Source: Caprella mutica
Taxonomy: Eukaryota > Arthropoda > Malacostraca > Amphipoda > Caprellidae
Reading direction: 5' to 3'
Length of the DNA stretch: 64,000 bases
NCBI GenBank assembly: GCA_947561585.1
Contig: CANNZV010000513.1
Coordinates: 714,558 to 778,557 of the forward strand
Made by a program: the position numbers and the translations under genes
Part shown: in pieces, positions 33,253 to 44,145 of the stretch
Layout of the letters: every line of letters begins with the position of its first letter
Numbering within the stretch: position 1 is the stretch's first letter
The notes under the pieces: generated by a model
The model's input: only the letters and a program-made list of their open reading frames with translations
What the model was told of the DNA's origin: nothing
Databases searched by the model: none

Positions 33253-33918
33253 ACCTCTATAATTCTCTTAATTTTCCGCATATTATTAGTGATAAATAAC
33301 TAAATTAATTAATACAAACTAGATATTTTAATTGAAATTATAATTGCAAGAAGTATTTCAGATGCCAAAAATAATAAAGTCATTTAAATGGTTAATACAA
33401 ATTAAAAGAAAATTAAAAAGAAGAAAAGGAAAAATAATAAGATTTTGGGTTAATAACTTACTATTTTTCCTTTTCTTTATTTTAAAATTTCCTTTAATTT
33501 GTTTTAACTATTTAGGTGACTTCATTATATTTGGTATCCGAAATACTTCTTAGATCTATATATTTCTTTATAATTATTACAAGAAATCATTTTATGGTTT
33601 AATATATAAAGACTACATTCCCTCACCTGCTAATTTCTAATTAATTTCCCCATATTAAGGATAGGAGACTAATTAAACAGAAACATCCCTGTGAAATATA
33701 ATTAAAAGTAGTCTCTTGAGCGTAACGTCAGAAGTCGGCAAAAATTAATAAAACTTTAGCAATCATCTCCTGTGTGGGATTTCTTTACCATCTCAGTGTT
33801 CCATTAATAAGCCTTTATTACTTCACTATCATTACATTTCTCCCTATTGACGGGGCAGTTAATTATATCCCTAGAACAATACCTTCCTAGTATTATATAA
33901 ACTGTACCCAAAGAAAAA
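33253..33918. other. AT-rich unique DNA
   Basis: A 69-codon plus frame (33344-33553) is Lys-rich then hydrophobic, as expected from AT-rich DNA. No gene called. Confidence 0.4.
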
Positions 33919-34018
33919 GGTATGGTGGGGCCATAGAAGATTGAGAGGGGTAAGGTATGGTGGGGCCATAGAAGATTGAGATCGGTGAGGTATGGTGGGG
34001 CCATAGAAGGTTAAGAGG
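33919..34018. repeat. 35-bp repeat, nearly 3 copies
   Basis: GGTATGGTGGGGCCATAGAA recurs at 33919, 33954 and 33989, followed each time by GATTGAGA or GTTAAGA. Confidence 0.9.
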
Positions 34019-34267
34019 GCTCATTTCCCAATAGTCCATCACTCTTTTGACGTTAATTTGGTGAATAAGTCCCCTCCCCTAATATTATTCATATTATTTC
34101 CTTGCCATTATTAAATTCTCTCTAAAGATTTATAGCTAGACAAGAAATGGAGCATTTCTTAGTTTTTGAAATTAATACTTCTCAAATAATTACCAAATGC
34201 TAGAATGTGTCCCTTAAACTTATCCTCTTTTTAACAACTAACAAATGTGAATGAGTTTTCATAGTAG
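34019..34267. other. Unique DNA
   Basis: Nothing recognised. Confidence 0.4.
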
Positions 34268-34492
34268 AGTAAAACCATTCTATATAGTGGAGTCCGCTAT
34301 AGTGAATGTACAGTCATGAGTATAAGTTGCCTTTATATTGAAAGAATTTTCTTCTGTCAGCCATAAAATGACCACCAGTTTTCTATAATGATGGCCATTT
34401 TATGGTGGACTAAAGAAAATTTGTTCACTTCCTTATTGAGGACTCTGAATTAACTATAGAGTATTTCACTATAGAGGAGTTCTACTGCACCA
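34268..34492. mobile_element. F3 miniature element (pogo/Tigger-like ends)
   Basis: Left AGTAAAACCATTCTATATAG and the inverted right CTATAGAGGAGTTCTACTGC. Inside, GCCATAAAATGACC pairs with GGCCATTTTATGGT and CGCTATAGTGAATG with TTCACTATAG. Ends of the form CAGTAGAACTCCTCTATA resemble those of pogo/Tigger-type transposons; that link is from memory of the family and is tentative. Related copies: 59062-59290, 32812-32875 and perhaps 61323-61570. Confidence 0.7.
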
Positions 34493-34675
34493 TAGCGTGT
34501 TATTCGTGACTGTGAGCTAACTACATAGATTTGTTGTTGTTATGGGATAGAGTTGTTGTTATGGGTTGTTGTTGTTGAGATGGGAGAAATTCTATCATTT
34601 TAAATTTTATAAAAACGATTTTTAAATTATTACAAATATATCTGGTGAAGTGCGAACTATCTTGGTCACATGACC
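34493..34675. repeat. TTGTTGTTATGGG simple repeat and AT-rich DNA
   Basis: About 34528-34582 carries three to four imperfect TTGTTGTTATGGG units. The remainder is AT-rich. Confidence 0.6.
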
Positions 34676-35027
34676 ATTTGTGAATGGGGTATATTGTGTT
34701 GTGACCACCGAGAAATTGACCTTGATTGACCCTAATTGATCCTAATTGACCCGGTCATTGACCATCAAAGAAAAAACTGTGAGCTTTTTATGAAGTTTTG
34801 ATATTTAAAAGAAAGATCTCTGAAATTCTTAATTCTAAAATAATTCAATGAAATGTTAATTTAATATTGAGTGGTAGTTACTTGTTATAGTGACGGTACC
34901 TGACAGTTTGGGTACTGACCAGATACTGTCAAACTGTCAGGAGAAACGCAATGAATCACCACAACGTTGACCACCAGACAAAATTGGTCACATTGAACAC
35001 CACACAAATTCGGTCACATTGACCCGA
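34676..35027 (+). repeat. Left arm of the 2.46-kb foldback
   Basis: See the element entry. The outer part repeats TTGACC-type units (TTGACCTTGATTGACCCTAA). The inner end duplicates the GTCACATTGA unit. Confidence 0.88.
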
Positions 35028-35078
35028 TTTTTTTGACGCTTCCGTAAATAACAAGTAAAACATTATTTTAAATAAAAT

Positions 35079-35773
35079 GGGTCTAGGCCGATTTACCAAA
35101 TACGAGTTTGTCGAAACAAAATTTTCTGAAAACGGAGTTTCTGAAATATGAATTAGTCGAAAGATGAAATTCTCGAAAATCGAATGAAATTTAATTCAAA
35201 AAATACATTTTGTGGTACATGCAAGTTGTTTTTATCATTAAGTTTTATATATAAAATAAATAAAACCCATTTCTTATATGAATTTGACATTGCTGTTACT
35301 ATATAAGTTTGCATTCCGCTAATATAGTGTAAAGATATATAGTAAAGTGAAGAGAAGATAGTACTTATTAATGAATAAGAATTTCAAACAACAATGAAGT
35401 TTAAGAAAATCCTGAGTAAGAAATTAAAAGGCAAGAGTGTGCGGTACAACTGAAACAAGTGAAAAGACGCCGCATGAAAAAGCTTGCGCGTTTTTAATTT
35501 TAGAACATGGAGAAGGACCGTTTAGTGCTACAAAGATTAATAGTTACTATGACTAATGAAGAGGCAGAAGAAAGATCATTTACTGTTGCTAAGAATTAGC
35601 ATTTCGTTGTTTCTTTTTGTATAATTTCTTTTGGTTACATTTCGTCCAATTACGTTATCGGCAAATCCTTATTTCGGCAAATTCATTTTCGAAACATTTA
35701 AGTTACGGCAAACTCGATCGTATTAGGAAAATCCGGTTCGGTAAATCCGTTTTCGGAAAACCTGCCAGATACC
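35079..35773. mobile_element. Compact 'CCGAA' element (0.7 kb)
   Basis: Left GGGTCTAGGCCGATTTACC and right GTTTTCGGAAAACCTGCCAG-ATACC form the terminal inverted repeat. Subterminal TTTCTGAAA/GTCGAAA and TTCGGCAAA units face each other. Interior stretches (AATTTGACATTGCTGTTACT, TTTGCATTCCGCTAAT, AAGGCAAGAGTG, TCGTTGTTTCTTTTTGTATA) align with the element at 7761-11778, but without its satellite. No transposase. Confidence 0.8.
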
Positions 35774-35794
35774 GAAAAAAATAAACAACTCAGT

Positions 35795-35912
35795 CGGAAA
35801 ATTACAATCGTCGATCGTACACTGGTTTACTATCGGTGATTACAATCGATGATAAAAAGATCATCTATCTACGACAATAAATGATTAGACAAAAATTAAT
35901 CATAAATTCAAA
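35795..35912 (+). mobile_element. F2 miniature element, truncated
   Basis: CAGTCGGAAAATTACAATCG, then TCGGTGATTACAATCGATGA and ATCATCTATCTACGACAATA, ending after TAATCATAAATTC. The 3' half is missing. It starts about 20 bp after the compact CCGAA element. Confidence 0.88.
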
Positions 35913-36201
35913 ACAGAAATTTGTTTCAGTTATTATTATTCTTAAAAGCAGGTAATATTCTAAAATGGTCAGAAAGAGAGAAAAATATTGAATATTTTAA
36001 AATGTGCGGTACATCACAAAATGATATTAATAAATATTATTATTATTATTTCTATTTGGCATCTTTTTAATGGTTCATTGATGTTACTAGGTACTTATAT
36101 CAGTACGATGCACCTTCTCAGTTTCAGATGTTCTTAAGATGTTTTTCAAGTCTGAGTACATGGTCAGATGTTTTGTTTGTTTGACATTAGGGTTGACATG
36201 A

Positions 36202-36382
36202 GGTGTAAGTTCTGAGTTATCGGGCAGCTTCAAATTTTCGATCTCATAAGAAAAAGTATATAATAGTTATTGTTTAAATTTAATTATAATCAGTATCAAC
36301 TAATTAAAGAAAGAAAATAGTCATTTTCATGTACTTACATGTTCGGTAATGTGGAACCGTCTGTTAACTCAGTACTTACCCT
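36202..36382. mobile_element. F1 miniature inverted-repeat element
   Basis: Left GGTGTAAGTTCTGAGTTATC with CAAATTTTCGATCTCATAAG; right TGTTCGGTAATGTGGAACCG and TTAACTCAGTACTTACCCT. Inserted inside the 2.46-kb foldback. Confidence 0.88.
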
Positions 36383-36810
36383 TTCCCATGAGTCCGGTGA
36401 GAGAGGATGGAAATTAGACACCCTCAGTAGTGGGAAAGTGACTCAGAAAAGGACTCGAATGTCCATACCACTCCACAATGTGAAACTTAACCCGTTAAAC
36501 TGCCTGTTGTTTAATTAGAAAAAGTAATGTTACTATTTTGCTATAAACATTTTAACTGGAAACAGAGTTCATATTTTAAAAAGCTTTTTATCAAATTTAT
36601 TTTTGAGCAAAAGAATAAATATTTGTATTAATAATTAAATTTCCATCTATATTGAATGAATTATTTCATTCATTATAGATAATAAATATTGCCCTGTAAA
36701 TATTTAAAAAACACACTCTTTACACACAAACAAGAAATTAGACAAAAACGTCATTTAAGCTTATTTGTAATTTCCTTACGTCAAAACACAAATAAAATTC
36801 AATTTTACAA

Positions 36811-37135
36811 TCGGGTCAATGTGACCGAATTTGTCTGGTGGTCAACGTTGTGGTGATTCATTGCGTTTCTCCTGACAGTTTGACAGTATCTGGTCAGTAC
36901 CCAAACTGTCAGGTACCGTCACTATAACAAGTAACTACCACTCAATATTACATTAACATTTCATTGAATTATTTTAGAATTAGAAATTTCAGAGGTCTTT
37001 CTTTTAAATATCAAAACTTCATAAAAAGCTCACAGTTTTTTCTTTGATGGTCAATGACCGGGTCAATTAGGATCAATTAGGGTCAATCAAGGTCAATTTC
37101 TCGGTGGTCACAACACAATGTCCCCCATTCACAAA
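36811..37135 (-). repeat. Right arm of the 2.46-kb foldback
   Basis: Inverted copy of 34676-35027, beginning TCGGGTCAATGTGACCGAAT and ending CCCCCATTCACAAA. Confidence 0.88.
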
Positions 37136-37414
37136 TTCATTTTTCGAAATTAAAAAAAAACAATTAAGCAAATAATTAAAATTAACGTTGGAAATACATT
37201 CTAAAATATATGTTAAAAACAATTAAGTTTATTTTTATCGTCACTGTATCTTAAATAAAACTTATTTTATTAATAAAACTGACATTAATTTTTATAATCA
37301 TCAGTAACGTGAAATTAATAAAATTATACCAAAAAGGTTTATTATCTTTTTGAAATATATTTATATGATTATCAACTAAATATTAATTAATTCAAAGCAA
37401 TGTACTTACCTGTA
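37136..37414. other. AT-rich unique DNA
   Basis: Nothing recognised. Confidence 0.4.
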
Positions 37415-37586
37415 GGGTAATTTATGACTTATTGGACAGTTTCCAAATTTTCAATCATGTAAAATATTATACAGTAATTATTTAACTTTAATTTTACAAT
37501 GAATAATTGTTAAATAATAAAAATTTTCTACCTTCCCCTTGTATGACCGAAGACGTGAAACAGTTCGTTAATTCGGAACATACCCC
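37415..37586. mobile_element. F1 miniature inverted-repeat element
   Basis: Left GGGTAATTTATGACTTATTG with CAGTTTCCAAATTTTCAATC; right TGACCGAAGACGTGAAACAG and TTAATTCGGAACATACCCCC. Confidence 0.87.
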
Positions 37587-37952
37587 CAGAGAACATATCT
37601 CTTTAGGTGGAATCTGAAGAATGTCTAACAATAGGTTTATGTTTTAGTGAATTCAACTTAACAAAGTAACGTTAAAATATGAAGCGTGATGGCGAATAAA
37701 ATAAAGCGGTAAAATGAGTAACTTGTTAGGTACTAAATGTAAATAAAGCGCTAAAAGAGTTATGTAACATGTGTGTACGTGTGTACGTACTCCCAGTGAA
37801 GAGAGTGTTGTGGGAAGGAAATAGCATCCTATTGTTCTAACAATAAATGAATTACATCACAGTGTGTACAGAGCTGTATGTTCGCAAATACTTTCTAAAT
37901 CATGATGTAGAGGAAATTCTAAACAACGATTGCAAATTTTCAACGGGGTATA
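37587..37952. other. Unique DNA
   Basis: Contains a GTGTACGTGTGTACGTA run near 37770-37790. No gene seen. Confidence 0.4.
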
Positions 37953-38098
37953 GGGTAAATTACGAGTTATTGGACGGTTACACATTTTCTAACTCTTTAT
38001 TTTAATTAAAATAACAACTTAGATAATAAAATTGTTATATACTCTTTTTCATAGTTGATCGAATATGTGGAACTGTCCGATAATTCGTAATCTAACCT
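37953..38098. mobile_element. F1 miniature inverted-repeat element, short
   Basis: Left GGGTAAATTACGAGTTATTG with CGGTTACACATTTTCTAACT; right TTGATCGAATATGTGGAACT and GTCCGATAATTCGTAATCTA. 146 bp in all. Confidence 0.88.
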
Positions 38099-38979
38099 GT
38101 ATTTTTAATTATTATACATAGAATTTAAGATGTTAGAAATAATTAAATAATTAAAAGAAAGCAACATGGATGATTTTTACGCTAATCATCGATGGTAAAG
38201 TGGGTATATCTTCTAAAATGCCATAGAAGATTATCATGGGCTATTTACCAATTGGCCCACCATAATTTGATCCACCTATCGAAGATATTCCATGTGGCTG
38301 TGGCTTAATACCGTGACGTCATGTTACTACACTGTAACAATACCCTCCGTAATGTTGGTTGTTTGGTATTATAATTTCCGCGTATGGTGGGGATTATCCG
38401 CGATAATCTGCGATAATGCCCAGGTGTACGAGTGACAATTAGTCGCCTCAGATCATCTCAATAGGTTCCATTGAAACTCCTTTTGTCAACAAAATACAGG
38501 TAGAATATTTTGTACAGGTAAAGCCTTTGTCAGACTCGCTTCCGGTGGGGTTTTTAGGGGGGGGGGGATTTAAATAATAACAACTAACTTTTATAGTAAA
38601 TTTATAGTAAATTTATAGTCTGTTTTGTTTACTAATTTTTGTTTAATTATTTGTTTAGTATATATTGTTCACATAATTATATATATTGCTTATATCTTAA
38701 GTAAACTTTGTTCATTATATTTTGTTTATTATAATTTGTTTATTATACATTATAGTAAATTGTTTACCTCTGATGAAGAACAGAAATTGTCATTCGAAGT
38801 AACATGCTAAATACCTAACCGTCAATATTTTGCGTTTGAATTTCTTACATCTATTCATTATAATTTCTACAATCAAATAAATTGTACTTTATTAATATCT
38901 ACCCTCTGATCTAATGGAAATTTGATCGAAATTAATAAAAAAAAAAAAATGTTCGAAAATCTTTTTATTTTGATATTTA
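38099..38979. other. Unique DNA with a half-palindrome fragment
   Basis: 38247-38275 (CCAATTGGCCCACCATAATT) resembles one arm of the 92-bp palindrome at 48744-48837. A G-run lies near 38559-38568. A 61-codon hydrophobic frame (38625-38810 plus) arises from TTTATTATA-rich DNA and is not called. Confidence 0.4.
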
Positions 38980-39122
38980 GGGTAAGTTCTTTATTATCGG
39001 TCAGTACCACATTTTCGGACACGTAAGAAAAAACAATATATAAAAATTAAATAATTTTTATCATATCGACTTTCTTGCCTGTCCGAAAAGGTGGAACTGA
39101 CCGATAATAAAGAACTTACACT
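38980..39122. mobile_element. F1 miniature inverted-repeat element, arms near-perfect
   Basis: Left GGGTAAGTTCTTTATTATCG with CACATTTTCGGACACGTAAG; right CCTGTCCGAAAAGGTGGAAC and TGACCGATAATAAAGAACTT. Same subfamily as 17991-18198 and 26354-26518. Confidence 0.93.
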
Positions 39123-39457
39123 AAATATTATAAAATAATTATTCGAAATCTCATAGAAAATAATAACCAAAAAAATATGTTTTCTGAAGGACTGAAATCT
39201 TTGCTCTCATTTCCGCCAATTAGGGCAAACCGTCTTATCCATTTTAATAACTTGTACCTTGGGGTTTAATGAACAGAATATGTAATTGCAACACTTCATG
39301 ACATGACACTTAGTGAGGAAACAAACTGTGAAGGTTTGAACAGTTAGTGATGGAATGATAATAAAATGCTATTATCATTCCATACTTTATAATGATGAAT
39401 ATTGCATTAATTGTTTTACAAACTATAAGATATTTCACTAATTATATTCTTGTTATA
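39123..39457. other. Unique DNA with a small hairpin
   Basis: At 39349-39383 ATGGAATGATAATA pairs with TATTATCATTCCAT across a loop of about six bases. No gene seen. Confidence 0.5.
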
Positions 39458-39595
39458 GGGTAAGTTTCGAGTTATCGGACAGTTACACATTTTAGATTTT
39501 GTGAGAAAAAGATAATAAAAAAGTTAATTATAATTATTTTATTTTTCTGATATGAGCGGAAATGTGCAACTGACCGATAACTCAGAAGTTACCCC
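39458..39595. mobile_element. F1 miniature inverted-repeat element, short
   Basis: Left GGGTAAGTTTCGAGTTATCG with CAGTTACACATTTTAGATTT; right GAGCGGAAATGTGCAACTGA and GATAACTCAGAAGTTACCCC. Confidence 0.9.
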
Positions 39596-40043
39596 ACGTG
39601 ATATGATGTGGATTTTAACATCAATAAATGGTATAAATAACGAATTTAATTCTTTAGTTTATATTTCTATATTAATTTACCTTTTTCAAAATTTTGATAA
39701 ATAAATAAATTTAATAATTTAAACCACTGTAGAATATTTAGCCGCATTTTCAAGGAGAATCTCTTTAATTCTCACATTACATGTTTTAAATTATTTATGA
39801 TCGTTATTTGCTAATCTGCCTTTCATGGGATAAACATTAGTACTCACTATTTGTTTAATCTCTGAATTGTGCCGCTAGGAAAAAAGAAGACAGACAAGTT
39901 TGATCGTATTGCAGTGTTTTGAAGGTATAATGTATGAGTGTGAATTACTAATGAAAATATATAAAATTGAATAAACAATACCAAAATATATAATTAAAAA
40001 TAAACATTATAGTAGTTTGTAAAATAAATTTGGTTATATTCTA
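39596..40043. other. AT-rich unique DNA
   Basis: Nothing recognised. Confidence 0.4.
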
Positions 40044-40429
40044 GGGTATGTTCCGAGTTATCGACAGGCTATACATTTTCGACCGTAAAATATATAAATA
40101 TAATACATTATTGTTAAACTATTCCATTTGGTATAAATGATACCTGATTATATTAATTAGTATCCAGGATACCTGCCGGTATTTTCGATACTAATTTAAA
40201 TTGTTAATTTAGTATCCGTGATACCTGCCGGTATATTCGATACTAATTTAAATTGTTAATTTAGTATCCGTGATACCTGCCGGTATATTCGATACTAATT
40301 TAAATTGTTAATTTAGTATCCATGATACCTACCGGTATCTTCGATACTAATTTAAATTGTTAATTTATATATCTCTTACCTACATGGTCGAAAATGTGTA
40401 GCTGGTTGATAACTAGTAACGTATACCCT
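40044..40429. mobile_element. F1 element enlarged by a 52-bp tandem repeat
   Basis: Left GGGTATGTTCCGAGTTATCG with ATACATTTTCGACCGT; right ATGGTCGAAAATGTGTAGCT and GATAACTAGTAACGTATACC. The loop contains four 52-bp units (40155-40366), each a palindrome of the type AGTATCC...CTGCCGG...GATACT. Confidence 0.9.
40155..40366. repeat. 52-bp tandem repeat inside F1, 4 copies
   Basis: AGTATCC starts at about 40159, 40211, 40263 and 40315, exactly 52 bp apart. Copies 2 and 3 are identical over most of their length; copies 1 and 4 have a few substitutions. Confidence 0.95.
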
Positions 40430-41179
40430 ATCCGTTAAAATAACAGCACTCGCTTATCACAATAGGCTTTAACTTACTGCACTCTAATTAGTTCACTAAA
40501 TAAAAAAACACTGACTGAACCTGTTTAATCTGATAGGAAGGGTGTTAGAACCTATGTAAATAGCTAACTAATCCCATATCCAAATAAGATCTCTTGCCTT
40601 ACACCATTTCTCACCTAACGAGATATTTTAACCAGAAAGGTTAATTATTTAACTGATAAACCTGTTGTGAAATTGTCTATTTATTCATTATCTTATTTAC
40701 ATTATTCTTTGTCAATCATTTGTTGTTGTGTACCCCAGGCCCAATTTTTATTATATATACAAGCCTTACAATCGGTGAATATCCTTTTCTAAATGTGAAA
40801 TTAGTAAACTGCGTAAAATGAGTACATACATACTTCTATGTGACAGAACATATACATTAGAGAGAAAGTACGCAATGGTTTTAAAATGTTACAAATTCGC
40901 AGACCAATTTTAAAGTATCACCAAGCATAACAATTAGTAAATTTTCCTTTTGTAAATGTGAAATTATTAAACTGTGTAGAAGGAGCAGAGATATCCTTTT
41001 ATTTGACAGCACATACACATTAGAGAGCAAATATATACTGTGCTTATTCCAGAACTCATTCTGGTTATTCCAGAAGCCATTCCAAGAACAATGAAGCACA
41101 GAGAACATTGGGAGTAAAGCCATCATCAGGGCTTTACCAGACGATTTAGGAGAGGTGGATAATTTGGCCAAAGCTCACG
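40430..41179. other. Unique DNA with a loose duplicate
   Basis: Two stretches near 40770-40860 and 40920-41040 share CTTACAATCGGTGAAT/CATAACAATTAGTAAAT-, AAATGTGAAATTAGTAAACT- and ACATACACATTAGAGAG-like blocks about 155 bp apart, indicating an old tandem duplication. A 96-codon minus frame (40881-41171) has no recognisable domain. Confidence 0.45.
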
Positions 41180-42110
41180 TATTAATGCAGTCTAATGAGG
41201 TGAATGGATGACAGCCAGCCACAAATCAGACACTGGATTTGCTCCATAGAATCGGCATCTAGTGTACTGTTCGCCAGGACACATATAATGATCTGCGATA
41301 TCTTGTAATGGGAGATCTAATGTATTATGCAGTCAATTAATAGAGATCGGCGTAGATTTTAAAAGGGAAAAGTTAATTGGTTTGATGTCTATACGCATTC
41401 GCCGATATTAATAATGAAAATCAATGGTATAACTTTATTCCTAGCTTCCCAATACACATATTGGATAGTTATTGCACCAGAAGTCCATTCGATACTGCAA
41501 TAGAAATTAAATTGAGTTTAAATTACCCCGGCCTGTACTTTACAATGACCGTAAAAGCTTTAGAAGGTTCCGAGTAAGTTGTATCTGCCATTAAACGAAG
41601 CACCTTCCATGCCATCATCCCAATTTCGGCCACACCAATCCAATCCATGAACTGAAATCAAACATGGGCGATAAAGTTCATAAAAAGGTTCGAATAGGTG
41701 AGGTTGAGCGGCCGCTGCTATTACGGTCTCGGCATCTGGATGACCCCGGTGGGATTTGGAGAACTCGTTCTAGCCTTTTAGTATCGAATGCAATGAGTTA
41801 AGTGGTGGAAAGTTCGGAGGAAAATACGAGACAGTTTGAAACCCACTTTGGGAGAATCCTGGCCATGTTTGTGGTCTCAGGAATCTACCGGAAACTAATT
41901 TGCAAAATTGCCCGAAGGTTTAAAAGTGTTCCGATATTATTTTAGAGCGGGAAAGTGGGAGCTGTTTTATGATAATGATGCTCCTCTCATTGCAATTTAT
42001 AGATAGCTTCCCTATCGGTTTGAACTACACACGTAAAGTTGATCATCCACAGGTGTTCGAAATCCCAACAGGAGCATCTATTCGATTGGATTGAAATCAG
42101 TAGCACTTTA
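41180..42110. other. GC-balanced unique island
   Basis: The longest stretch in the window with near-even base composition, free of repeats and of usable open frames. It could be a conserved non-coding or regulatory block, or residue of an exon-poor gene; the sequence alone does not decide. Confidence 0.35.
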
Positions 42111-42255
42111 GTGAACAGACCATCACGTTTGTATGTACCATACTCTATAGAATGTCCATTACCTGATAGTTTTATGAAATCTTTTGATTACCACTTGTCT
42201 TATAAAAACTGGGAATAACGTTTTGCGATATTTGAATTAACATTTCTTAGTTTAA

Positions 42256-42438
42256 GGGTATAGTTTCGATCGAGTAATCGGAGAGTTCCAAATTTTCGGT
42301 CATAGAAGAAAATTTTATCAAAATTATTATGCCACCTTAATTTTAATTGGTATCACTGATGCCTGCGGCTGTCTTAGATACCAAATATATATTCCTTTGT
42401 TCGAAATGCAGAACCATTAGATTGCTCAGAACCTACCT
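42256..42438. mobile_element. F1 miniature inverted-repeat element, decayed
   Basis: Left GGGTATAGTTTCGATCGAGT with GTTCCAAATTTTCGGTCATA; the right arm is reduced to TTCGAAATGCAGAACCATTA and TTGCTCAGAACCTACC. The loop holds a TTGGTATCACTGATGCCTGC...GATACCAA palindrome. Confidence 0.8.
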
Positions 42439-42740
42439 CTACACCATTTGACAATCTTCAAAATGACAATGGCCTTCCTGCCGATAATAATCGTTAAAGT
42501 CTCTAATTTTTTGAATGGCTTCTCTGGAAAGGCTGAAGTCCTTTGTACTTACGGTCCAAGTGTCAGGACTGCATGCGGTCACACCACAATGACCTCAGGT
42601 TACCTGACCTCAATTAACCTGTCCTTGTTTTCTTTAGGTCTGTTCTTTGTGCCTAATGGAGAAAAGGAATTGTTGTGCTGCCTCGAAGTGAAAAAAAAAA
42701 ATCAAAATAGAAAATCGTATTAGTTATTCACAGTTGGAGA
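42439..42740. other. Unique DNA
   Basis: A 91-codon plus frame (42448-42723) contains a hydrophobic stretch but no recognisable domain or splice context. Not called. Confidence 0.35.
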
Positions 42741-42998
42741 ATTTCCAATAGGCAGATCGTCTGTTATTGTCCATTACGGTAAATATTGATGGTATTTTAT
42801 CGTAAAATATCATAATAAAGACATTAGCCTCAGGATTATTGTAGGGAATGTCCGACGAAAGACGACAGATTAAAAGTGTTTTAAATTTATGATAAATTAC
42901 TATTGTATTTTTGTCTAATCATTTATTGTCGTAGATTGATGATCTTTTTATCATCGATTATAATCACCGATAGAGAACTGACTATCGGTGATTTTCAT
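42741..42998 (-). mobile_element. F2 miniature element, near full length
   Basis: Minus-orientation copy from AGGCAGATCGTCTGTTATTG through TCCGACGAAAGACGAC to TCATCGATTATAATCACCGA and a terminal inverted TCGGTGATT. Confidence 0.93.
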
Positions 42999-43344
42999 TC
43001 CTCTGACTAGTTTATTCAGTTTGAAATATTAACTACAATTTAATACAACTTACATTTCAAAGAGTTTATCAGAAGTAACTTTTCCATTTGTTTCAGTATT
43101 TAAAGGAAAAGGATGCAGTACATTAATTGTGGAGTATATAGACTCAATGGTATTTTGACTCGTAAATGATGATTTGCAGTACGTAACAAATTCACTTTAA
43201 CTAATCTCAATATCCACTAAATCACGTAGAAAATCACCTCTTCGAATATCAAAATCGTGTAATTATTTGGACTGTTTTTGGTCTCTGAAAGTTCACTCCA
43301 AAAATTGTTTTTAAAAAAGGGCTTTTCAAAACTCAACGTTGAGG
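42999..43344. other. Unique DNA
   Basis: Nothing recognised. Confidence 0.4.
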
Positions 43345-43430
43345 TTATTTTTGGTTTCGAATAGCAAGATATCTATTCATCATCAGGAATAGGAGTGAAA
43401 AAATCTGTATTTTTAACCATTACTCATAAC
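43345..43430 (+). mobile_element. Fragment related to the 45899-46835 foldback
   Basis: GGTTATTTTTGGTTTCGAAT and TCTATTCATCATCAGGAATA match the outer arm of the foldback (GGTTTGTTCAG..., TTTCGAATAGAAAGA, TCTATTCATCATCAGGAGAA). Confidence 0.65.
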
Positions 43431-43904
43431 AGAAATAGTGAAAAAAGCTGAGCATATCAGAACATTCAGCATTTTAATATAAACTTACGGACACGAGGAG
43501 ATGATAGGACTTTTAGCCTCATTTCCTGGCGATGAATGGACATCTTTCCATTCGAATACTCTATTCCTGAAATGTAACCTTAGCGATGAGTTTCGATTTA
43601 GTCCTTTTGAAAGGATGCCATGTCTTTGAGTGTGAATCTTCTTACCTAAAATCATCACCAAGAAAGTGCTGAAATTCACGCACAGAAGTTCTCGCCGTAC
43701 GAGCAAAAAAGGCGCGAGTGTTTGAGCTTCAGCTTTAACGTGATCAGCGAGTCTTCGATTATAGTGCATTGTGAAGGGACAAAGGAGCTACTACGGTGCA
43801 TCCATGCGCATTACCAGTCCCATTCACGGCCCCATGACAGAGTAAAGCCAAGTAATGGGCAGAGAGAGTACTACAAGAGAAGAGCAGACCATGCCGGAGA
43901 ATAT
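43431..43904. other. Unique DNA, slightly GC-richer
   Basis: A 94-codon minus frame (43485-43769) has no recognisable domain. Coding status cannot be decided from sequence alone. Confidence 0.35.
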
Positions 43905-44145
43905 TTATAGTCTCCGATGGTCAGTTTGTATCTGTGATTATAAGATGATAAAAAGATCATCTACCTACGACAAGAATTGTAATTTATCATAAATTTAAAG
44001 AACGTTTAGTCTATCGTCTTTCGTCGGACATTTCGAACAAAAATTCCCGAGGCTAATGTCTTTATTATGATATTTTACGAATAAATACCATCAATATTTA
44101 CCGTAATGGACAATAACATACGATCTGCCGATTGTAAATCTATCG
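43905..44145 (+). mobile_element. F2 miniature element
   Basis: Runs from TCCGATGGTCAGTTTGTATC through ATCATCTACCTACGACAAGA and the GTCTATCGTCTTTCGTCGGA block to ACGATCTGCCGATTGTAAAT and CGACTGA. A short deletion follows ACGACAA. Confidence 0.92.

Larger units (their letters stand above)
34676..37135. mobile_element. 2.46-kb foldback element with long inverted arms
   Basis: The left arm (34676-35027) and right arm (36811-37135) are inverted copies that agree closely throughout, for example TTGTGACCACCGAGAAATTG, TCAATGACCGGGTCAATTAG and CCTGACAGTTTGGGTACTGA or their complements. The left arm has an extra unit of about 26 bp near its inner end (two TTGGTCACATTGA-type copies; the right arm has one). 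Each arm also contains a hairpin (ACAGTTTG...CAAACTGT). The interior has no open frame; it holds a CCGAA element, a partial F2 copy and an F1 copy. Confidence 0.88.

Noticed and set aside
38625..38810. Short membrane protein (61 hydrophobic codons)
   Set aside because: It arises from TTTATTATA-rich DNA with no start context, homology or partner exon.
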